Below are positions 1 to 4,916 of a stretch of DNA of 7,234 nucleotides, one piece after another (positions within the stretch are counted from its first letter, which is position 1; each line of letters starts with the position of its first letter). Position numbers and translations under genes: made by a program. Below the pieces are notes generated by a model. That model searched no databases. It had not been told where the DNA came from and saw nothing but the letters and a program-made list of their open reading frames with translations. Origin of the DNA: an uncultured Desulfomonile sp. (GTDB lineage Bacteria; Desulfobacterota; Desulfomonilia; Desulfomonilales; Desulfomonilaceae). The DNA lies in assembly GCA_903920415.1 (NCBI GenBank), contig CAIXMD010000430.1, positions 1 to 7,234 on the forward strand, given 5' to 3'.

Positions 1-285
1 ATTGAGGACGGTCCTCCCTCCGCGTACATGGCATGCAGTTCCACGGCACACACGTATGACATTGCGGCCCCGAGGCGTCGTGCAGAACTGGGCATAGAAC
101 GTGATTATGCCCGAGATTTCTGAAGGGAAAACTCCCATGTAATCTGCCACTGGTCTGATGCTCTCGGGAGGAATGTACCCGAACTCTTCCTGAACCGTCT
201 GGAGCACGGGGATCAGGTTTTCTCGAGCCGGCTTTATACCCTCGAGAATTCTTTTCAGCCGTCCCATATCGAAACCTTGTTCCAT
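1..285 (-). CDS. NuoE-like [2Fe-2S] thioredoxin-fold subunit (3' part outside the window)
   Basis: This is the first 95 codons of a protein of the complex I 24-kDa / NuoE / HndA family, the small [2Fe-2S] subunit that works with a NuoF-like NAD(H)-binding flavoprotein. Visible are the helical N-terminal region (about residues 8-60, with the family-typical EFGYIPPESI and ITFYAQF segments) and the first two cluster ligands, Cys80 and Cys85 in CRGTACHVRGG, with the expected C-x4-C spacing. The second ligand pair would lie beyond the left edge. The ATG at 285-283 overlaps the stop of the upstream gene by one base (TAATG), and GGAGG at 294-290 lies 4 bases upstream, so translational coupling is likely. 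An in-frame Met7 is a less likely start. In an FdhA/NuoG-like operon this subunit implies pyridine-nucleotide-linked electron transfer. A NuoF-like gene is expected next but is not seen. Family assignment is firm; the exact complex is inferred. Confidence 0.9.
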   Translation of the reverse strand, partial: MEQGFDMGRLKRILEGIKPARENLIPVLQTVQEEFGYIPPESIRPVADYMGVFPSEISGIITFYAQFCTTPRGRNVIRVCRGTACHVRGGRTVLN

Positions 286-2933
286 TACCCCTCCACCGGC
301 GCAACAGAAACAAAAGTTCGGCTCCATCCAGAGGGAGTCCCTTCTTCGGGCCAAGAAAGAAGCTTCTGGAGGATGTACCTGGGGCCGCCGGCAGGAATAA
401 CGATTCCTGAAGAAGGAACATCAGGATCCAATACGAGTCGCACCGTGATCTCTCCTACTTCGGAACGTACCAGCACCCAAGCCCCGTCTTCGGCATTAAT
501 TATCGCAGCATCCGCCGGATTCATCCGTACTGTGTCCTTCCTGCTAAATCGGGCCAGCGCATTTGATCGGGTGGAAACCACACCATCACCCGGATGAACC
601 GTTCTTTCCTCGGGAAACACCTTCCAGGGACGGTCAGGTGGGGCCTGAAGAGGAGCTGGGAAGGAATCCGAAAACACGGAACAATCCGACAGGGATTGCA
701 TGATCTCCGATTCACGAGACACGTAAATCTCGTCATCATTGGGTAGCAGCACACCGCCCCGCCTTCCCACATCGGCCCATGTCAATGCTTGCCACGACGG
801 ACACACGGTTCGTATCTCCTCGAATATGTCCCTCGCTGTCACAAAGCCCATGGGATGGCTTAACCTTCCCGAAAGATCGATGATGAACCGAGCGTTGGGG
901 CGTGCGTTTCCCGGGGGGGCCGTGATCTTGGCGACTCGTTGAACACGACCCTCGGTACTGAGATAAGTCCCGTCGGCCTCCGTGATCGCAGCCGAAGGAA
1001 AGACGAATTCAGCCAATTCTAGTGTTTGAGCGGGAAACAGCCCGGAGCGCACGATCAAATCCAACCCGTCAAGCGCCTTTCGTGTTCTCTCAGTGTCGGG
1101 GAAAACCGTAAGCGGATCAACTCCGAGGAACAACAGTGCTCTCAGATCCCCTGCTTCCGCACCCCGGATCATGCCCATGCAATCGAGCCCACGCTGGGAT
1201 ACTATGTCTGTTTCCCAAATCTTTCCGAGAGCTACCCTGGTGTTAGGATCCTCGAAAGGAAGATTGCCTGGAAGCCGATCCGATGCACAGCCCATCTCCC
1301 ATGCACCGAGTTCATTGCACCCTTCGAACATGAAGAAAACGCTGTGAGGCTGACCGCAGAGAAGGGCGAGGTTTGCTACCAGCCGCATCAAGAGATAGCC
1401 ATCGGCAGCCCTGGCTGCCGTGGGGCCGATAAGAAAGACTACCTTTCTCCCTGCGCTTACGAGCAGCGCGGCCTCTTTGATCTCTTTTCTTGAAAACTGA
1501 CCTTCGGGTAGGGAACCAAGACGGGAGGCTAATTCCTCGGGATCGATTGCAGTGCGTAGAAGAAAGTCTTTGTCATGTAGGCCGCCGGCGATGAGTTCCT
1601 TCATGAGTTGGACCAACAGATGCGGCAACTTCTCGTAGTCGTCTCTGATATGGATCCGATCGAAAGGACTGAGACTGGTCACAAGGGGATCGAGTTGAAC
1701 GAGGGCCGCACCTTTGTTACGAACTGCCTGCCGGACGTTGCGGGCCAAAACCGGGTGGCTGTAATCAGGCCTGGCCCCTATCATAAAGATGGTCTGGGCT
1801 TCCAGGATGTGTTCCAGAGAACAACACGTCCGGATCCTCCCGAAGGAGGCTGTAAGTGCTTCCACGACGACTCCAGAAGAAAACCTTGCCGTGGAATCTA
1901 CATGGGGGGTCCCTACGCTCGAACGGGCAAACCGACCCGCGAGGTACAATTCCTCGTTGGAGCACTGGGTCCCAACAATTATTCCTATGCTCGAGGGTCC
2001 GTATCCTCCCATGATCTTCTTCAAACGACCGGCAACTGCTCCCAGAGCCTCGTCCCAAGAGGATTGTGCCAATGCCCCGTCCTGGGTGCGGATAAGTGGA
2101 TCGGTGAGCCTCTCAGAAGAGGAAAGAGCATCCTGTCCATAATGTCCTCGAACACAAAGAGACAGGCTGTTAACCGGGCTGTCTAAAATCCCTCTTGCTC
2201 CGGCCACCACTCCATCCGCAAGTTCGTACTCCAGACAGCAGCCGGTGCCGCAATAGGAGCAAATCCCCGCGGCATAGTCGTTACCTGAACTTATCGAGAG
2301 CTTTTCTCTTTCTGAAAGGGCATCAGTTGGGCAGATAGCGACACAGGAGCCGCAGAAATTGCATTCTGATCCTTCCAGGGGAGTTCGAGTTGCCGTACCC
2401 GGATGACTGTTGTAGCCGCGATCCATATACTCGATTGCTCCGACAGCCTCGAAGTCTTTACACACGCGTATGCAGCGACCGCAAAGGACACACTTGGTAA
2501 GGTCCCGAACTATGAAAGGGTTCACCTCCTGAATGGGCATCCAACGCCTGATGGGGTCCAGTTCCGGGTCACAGATGCCGTGGTTTTTGGCCTGCAAGCG
2601 TAGGACGCACCGATTTCCCTTGCTGCAGATAACGCAAGCCGACGGATGATCTGAAAGAATAAGTTCCAGGACACCCCGTCTTGCCGCTACAGCGACTGGG
2701 GAATCAGTCAGGATCTCCAATCCATTGGAGATAGGAGTGACACAGGAAGCAAGGAGTCTGCCTGTTTTAACGTCCTCCACGAGGCATACACGGCATGCAC
2801 CGACACTTTTCAAAAGGGGGTGATGGCATAGAGTCGGTATCTCTACCCCAACCTGCCTTGCTAGGTCCAAGATCGTGGTGCCCGATGGCCCCGCAACTTC
2901 CCGACCGTTAAGCGAAATGGTAACGGTCTCCAA
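285..2933 (-). CDS. FdhA/NuoG-like iron-sulfur molybdopterin-fold subunit lacking the formate dehydrogenase Cys/Sec-His pair
   Basis: This 882-residue large subunit is built like NAD-linked formate dehydrogenase alpha chains and NuoG. In order it has a [2Fe-2S] ferredoxin domain (Cys36, 47, 50, 64), a His-ligated [4Fe-4S] site (His96, Cys100, 103, 109), two [4Fe-4S] ferredoxin motifs (Cys148, 151, 154, 158; Cys191, 194, 197, 201), a molybdopterin-oxidoreductase [4Fe-4S] motif (Cys225, 228, 232, 260), the large molybdopterin-fold region (about 275-700, with EADGTYLSTEGRVQ at 652-665) and a C-terminal dinucleotide-binding domain (about 780-880). Where formate dehydrogenases have R-x-Cys/Sec-His, this protein reads ARFSS (Ser352, Ser353). 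The Lys of the usual CVKG motif is Arg262. It may be a non-formate enzyme, a Ser-ligated one, or an electron conduit as in NuoG. The start is TTG at 2933, chosen because GGAGGT (2944-2939) sits 5 bases upstream. All iron-sulfur ligands are intact, so it is probably functional. It is probably cytoplasmic, with no signal peptide seen. Confidence 0.88.
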   Translation of the reverse strand: METVTISLNGREVAGPSGTTILDLARQVGVEIPTLCHHPLLKSVGACRVCLVEDVKTGRLLASCVTPISNGLEILTDSPVAVAARRGVLELILSDHPSACVICSKGNRCVLRLQAKNHGICDPELDPIRRWMPIQEVNPFIVRDLTKCVLCGRCIRVCKDFEAVGAIEYMDRGYNSHPGTATRTPLEGSECNFCGSCVAICPTDALSEREKLSISSGNDYAAGICSYCGTGCCLEYELADGVVAGARGILDSPVNSLSLCVRGHYGQDALSSSERLTDPLIRTQDGALAQSSWDEALGAVAGRLKKIMGGYGPSSIGIIVGTQCSNEELYLAGRFARSSVGTPHVDSTARFSSGVVVEALTASFGRIRTCCSLEHILEAQTIFMIGARPDYSHPVLARNVRQAVRNKGAALVQLDPLVTSLSPFDRIHIRDDYEKLPHLLVQLMKELIAGGLHDKDFLLRTAIDPEELASRLGSLPEGQFSRKEIKEAALLVSAGRKVVFLIGPTAARAADGYLLMRLVANLALLCGQPHSVFFMFEGCNELGAWEMGCASDRLPGNLPFEDPNTRVALGKIWETDIVSQRGLDCMGMIRGAEAGDLRALLFLGVDPLTVFPDTERTRKALDGLDLIVRSGLFPAQTLELAEFVFPSAAITEADGTYLSTEGRVQRVAKITAPPGNARPNARFIIDLSGRLSHPMGFVTARDIFEEIRTVCPSWQALTWADVGRRGGVLLPNDDEIYVSRESEIMQSLSDCSVFSDSFPAPLQAPPDRPWKVFPEERTVHPGDGVVSTRSNALARFSRKDTVRMNPADAAIINAEDGAWVLVRSEVGEITVRLVLDPDVPSSGIVIPAGGPRYILQKLLSWPEEGTPSGWSRTFVSVAPVEG
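286..294 (-). promoter_or_regulatory. Shine-Dalgarno site of the NuoE-like gene, inside the end of the upstream gene
   Basis: GGAGG at 294-290 (minus strand) lies within the last codons of the FdhA/NuoG-like gene (Val-Glu-Gly-stop) and 4 bases before the ATG that overlaps the stop as TAATG. The layout supports translation of both subunits from one mRNA. Confidence 0.7.
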
Positions 2934-2944
2934 TGTGGACCTCC
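2931..2944 (-). promoter_or_regulatory. Shine-Dalgarno site and TTG start of the FdhA/NuoG-like gene
   Basis: GGAGGT (2944-2939) precedes a TTG codon (2933-2931) by 5 bases. The protein from this TTG begins METVTISLNGREV, the expected beta-strand start of the [2Fe-2S] ferredoxin domain. This supports TTG over any internal ATG. Confidence 0.75.
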
Positions 2945-2981
2945 GTCTGAAAGGATCCTATTAATCGGATTCGGAAATTTG

Positions 2982-3036
2982 TCCGCCTAGATTCGTAGCG
3001 AACCTGCTGGAACAGCAGTCCATTCACAGAGGCGGA
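2982..3036. repeat. Nested inverted repeat (stem-loop) between the MetF-like and FdhA/NuoG-like genes
   Basis: An outer pair of perfect 7-base arms (tccgcct at 2982-2988, aggcgga at 3030-3036) encloses a perfect 6-base hairpin (ctgctg 3004-3009, loop gaa, cagcag 3013-3018). It sits in the 145-base gap, about 50 bases upstream of the TTG start at 2933. No T-tract follows on either strand, so an intrinsic terminator is unlikely. An mRNA processing, stability or leader structure that sets different expression of the two genes is possible. I see no convincing promoter in the gap. Confidence 0.4.
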
Positions 3037-3078
3037 TCCCCAGTAAGTAACCACGCATCACAGTCAGGATTCGATTCC

Positions 3079-3954
3079 TCATCGCCAACGCCTGATTTCA
3101 TGCAGGATTTTGCCTATCTTCCCTTCCCAGCCTAGTGGAATAATGTGAACCCCGGCGCAGATGCCTTTGATTGCATTGATCATCTCAAGCATGATCTTGG
3201 CGGACTCGTCGAACTTCACAGGAGCCCTCTCAATTCTTTCTATGAGACGATCAGGAATGTTGAGACCGCCATACCGTTTCAGCATGCGGGCTTGCATCCC
3301 GGATTGAAGCATCATGATTTCAGCAATCACGGGAACTCCCAGCGGAGAAACTTTCTTCACGAATGCTTCGAACTGGTCAATATCGAACACAGGCGTGGTA
3401 AGAAAATATTTCGTGCCTCGTTCCACTAACTGCTCCATCTCCCGAATCTCCAAGTCCGGAGCCTTGCCGCCTTGACTCGCGTCCACACCTGATCCTATGA
3501 AGAAAGCCTTTTCAGAATCAATGTCCTTCCCATGAACGTCTGAACCTCTTTGAAGATTTTCAATCACTGAAAAGAACTTTCCCATGTCTACTTGAAAAAA
3601 CATCATCTCCTGGAGAGAATCTCCGGTGACCCGGTAATCCTCTGAAAACACGAGAAGGTTTTCCACTCCTGCCGAAGAAGCATGGATCAGAGCGTCCTGT
3701 ATCTCAAGACGATTGCGATCCCGTGTCATCACCTGGAAAACAGGATCGAATTTCTTCTCCCGGAGAAGGCGGCAGAGGGCCAGAGAGTCACTTACAGCCA
3801 CATCCGTAGAAAAAGGATGGTAACGAACTCCATCAATCCGCCCCCAGAGATTATAGAGGACGTTGAGGTATTCCTCAGGCGACTGTCCATGGGGAAGATA
3901 GATCTCAGAAGTGACAACGAATTTTTTTTTCTCTAATGATTCCTTGAGGTCCAT
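3079..3954 (-). CDS. Methylenetetrahydrofolate reductase (MetF)-like FAD-linked protein
   Basis: This 291-residue protein is about the length of bacterial MetF, the FAD TIM-barrel enzyme that interconverts methylene- and methyl-tetrahydrofolate. Family features in order are SEIYLPHG with the catalytic-type Glu17, TRDRN (77-81), the segment around Asp106 that aligns with the FAD-contacting Asp120 of E. coli MetF, a conserved-type TTPVFD (186-191) and the C-terminal GVHIIPLGWEGKIGKIL (268-284). Two departures stand out. Thr187 occupies the place of E. coli Gln183, and FSED replaces the usual GD-type loop at 103-106, so substrate or partner may differ. The ATG at 3954 has AGGGAG 7 bases upstream. 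The gene lies 33 bases after the regulator and before the NuoG/NuoE-like genes, which could supply electrons. No MetV-type zinc partner is visible. The family call is good; the precise reaction is uncertain. Confidence 0.85.
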   Translation of the reverse strand: MDLKESLEKKKFVVTSEIYLPHGQSPEEYLNVLYNLWGRIDGVRYHPFSTDVAVSDSLALCRLLREKKFDPVFQVMTRDRNRLEIQDALIHASSAGVENLLVFSEDYRVTGDSLQEMMFFQVDMGKFFSVIENLQRGSDVHGKDIDSEKAFFIGSGVDASQGGKAPDLEIREMEQLVERGTKYFLTTPVFDIDQFEAFVKKVSPLGVPVIAEIMMLQSGMQARMLKRYGGLNIPDRLIERIERAPVKFDESAKIMLEMINAIKGICAGVHIIPLGWEGKIGKILHEIRRWR

Positions 3955-3987
3955 GACTCGGCTCCCTTTCAGTTCGGTAGTCGTTTT

Positions 3988-4557
3988 TCAGCCGATTCCG
4001 AGAAGGTTTGCCACTTCCTTCTTCAGCTTCTCCAAAGGCAGCGGCTTTGAGAAACAGACGTCAGCCCCCTGCTGCTTCATCCGTTCATGATTCTCCTCGT
4101 CCATGTAGGCGGAGAGCACGAGAATCTTGACATGGCTTGTGGCAGGATCCCGCTTGAGCTTTTTGCAAACCTCAAATCCGTCTATGTCGGGCATCATGAT
4201 GTCTAGTATCACGAGGTGAGGCTTGAAATGGCTGACTTGAATCCCTGCCTCGAAACCGTCTGAGGCTGAGAGAATTTCGTAGTTGTGGGGTTCCTCTTCC
4301 AGGGCAGTAACGATAGTCTCGACAATCAACTTATCATCGTCGATTACGAGGATCTTCTTTCGTTCGCTTTCGTCAATCTCAGTCTGGATTGGCATCCCTT
4401 TGTTCCGAAGAAAAGCGTCCAGATCCTGTTTCCTTACCCTACGGTGACCTCCCACGGTTCTGAATGCGGTGAGATGCCCTTCATCGATCCAATTGGCAAT
4501 GGTTTTGGGTGACACGCCGCAGTATTGGCTTGCCTGATAAACGGTTAAGGCTTCCAT
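3988..4557 (-). CDS. Response regulator with N-terminal excisionase/MerR-type HTH and C-terminal receiver domain
   Basis: This 189-residue regulator has its domains in the reverse of the usual order. Residues about 4-52 form a winged helix-turn-helix of the excisionase/BldC/MerR type (YQASQYCGVSPKTIANWI, then the wing GGHRRV at 37-41). After a short charged linker, residues 67-189 form a CheY-like receiver. The receiver has an acidic patch at Asp73-75, the phospho-acceptor Asp119 (LDIMMPD), Ser149 and Lys171 (SKP), all in canonical places, so it should be phosphorylatable. No histidine kinase gene is present in the window. The ATG at 4557 is preceded by a GAGGGGG tract. As the first gene, 33 bases before the MetF-like gene, it probably shares an mRNA with it and may control the operon. 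The upstream palindrome is a candidate binding site (inference). Confidence 0.9.
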   Translation of the reverse strand: MEALTVYQASQYCGVSPKTIANWIDEGHLTAFRTVGGHRRVRKQDLDAFLRNKGMPIQTEIDESERKKILVIDDDKLIVETIVTALEEEPHNYEILSASDGFEAGIQVSHFKPHLVILDIMMPDIDGFEVCKKLKRDPATSHVKILVLSAYMDEENHERMKQQGADVCFSKPLPLEKLKKEVANLLGIG

Positions 4558-4587
4558 AGGTCTACCCCCTCAAACATAACCGGAACG

Positions 4588-4641
4588 CTTATATCGTCAT
4601 TTTCGGTAATACCACTATTACCGATTTTTCTGTTTTGTCAA
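4588..4641 (-). promoter_or_regulatory. Candidate promoter(s) of the regulator/MetF-like operon
   Basis: On the minus strand a perfect TTGACA (4641-4636) is followed, after 16 bases, by AATAGT (4619-4614), which matches four of six positions of the -10 consensus. A second possible -10, TATAAG (4593-4588, five of six matches), lies further downstream but lacks a good -35. With the second, the palindrome would occupy the -35 region. Both precede the ATG at 4557. They are predicted by eye only. Confidence 0.4.
4603..4624. promoter_or_regulatory. Perfect inverted repeat, candidate operator
   Basis: The arms tcggtaat (4603-4610) and attaccga (4617-4624) are exact reverse complements separated by 6 bases. 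The dyad overlaps the candidate -10 AATAGT and lies 46 bases before the regulator start. This is the expected arrangement for a dimeric repressor or activator site. The binder could be the HTH-receiver protein itself (autoregulation) or an unseen regulator. The repeat is seen directly; the function is inferred. Confidence 0.5.
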
Positions 4642-4688
4642 GGCAAAAATAAACTGGAGAGGACATAAGGAGGAGGAGAGAAACTGAA

Positions 4689-4871
4689 TTGGCAGAATGC
4701 TTTCAGCTAAAAACCACTGTAAGAAATTCCAGAGGTGGAGTCAAAGTCCCAGGTACCGTATCCAGGCAGGGAATGAGCATCGAAACGCCCAAGTGTAATG
4801 GTCGTCAGTGCACAAATTTATTGACGTTAAGCAAGCGGTGGACCATACCTATACAGGTAGAACTTACGTGA
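4689..4871 (+). CDS. Doubtful small ORF (60 codons) behind a strong Shine-Dalgarno-like tract
   Basis: This frame runs from TTG 4689 to TGA 4871. The purine tract with two overlapping GGAGG motifs (4669-4676) ends 12 bases before the TTG; no ATG follows until codon 29 (CAG GGA ATG AGC) in this frame. The predicted peptide has three cysteines (one pair as CNGRQC), no membrane segment and no family I recognise. It ends 45 bases before the radical SAM gene and is on the same strand, so a short upstream ORF is possible. The codon pattern is not convincing and it may be chance. Confidence 0.15.
   Translation: MAECFQLKTTVRNSRGGVKVPGTVSRQGMSIETPKCNGRQCTNLLTLSKRWTIPIQVELT
4821..4849 (+). promoter_or_regulatory. 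Weak candidate promoter for the radical SAM gene
   Basis: TTGACG (4821-4826) is a five-of-six -35 match, followed after 17 bases by CATACC (4844-4849), a three-of-six -10 match. It lies about 70 bases before the ATG at 4917. The -10 is poor, so this is a suggestion only. Confidence 0.2.
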
Positions 4872-4916
4872 TCAACCCCTTAATTCTATAACCGGCGAGA
4901 AAGGTTCAAGATTAAG

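Larger units (their letters stand above)
4558..4916. other. Divergent intergenic region with regulatory elements, no convincing gene
   Basis: This 359-base gap separates the minus-strand operon from the plus-strand radical SAM gene. The left half holds the palindrome and candidate promoters described separately. A purine-rich tract with repeated GGAGG (4667-4680) precedes a doubtful 60-codon ORF. The remainder (about 4700-4916) would be the leader of the radical SAM gene. Its Shine-Dalgarno sequence is weak (GAGAAAGG, 4897-4904). No tRNA, riboswitch or terminator was recognised here. Confidence 0.5.

Noticed and set aside
1878..1880. Possible selenocysteine codon at the formate dehydrogenase ligand position
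   Set aside because: The codon is TCT (Ser), not TGA, and the next codon is also TCT, so no Sec insertion is involved.
1608..2186. 192-codon plus-strand ORF opposite the FdhA/NuoG-like gene
   Set aside because: It lies wholly antisense to a gene with intact domain motifs, has no recognisable family and is a frame shadow. The same holds for the plus-strand ORF at 1026-1493.
3004..3018. Hairpin ctgctg-gaa-cagcag as an intrinsic terminator
   Set aside because: No T-tract follows on either strand; kept only as part of a stem-loop structure.
4690..4706. Sigma-54 promoter (TGGCAG followed by a possible -12 element)
   Set aside because: The -12 position reads TTTC instead of TTGC, so the essential GC is missing.
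4711..4800. Cobalamin riboswitch before the B12-type radical SAM gene (the string accactgtaa recalls the B12-box)
   Set aside because: The conserved GGTGCAAGTCC-type segment and the rest of the core are absent.
4891..4916. tRNA-like T-loop string ggttcaagatt
   Set aside because: No acceptor, D or anticodon stems can be built around it.
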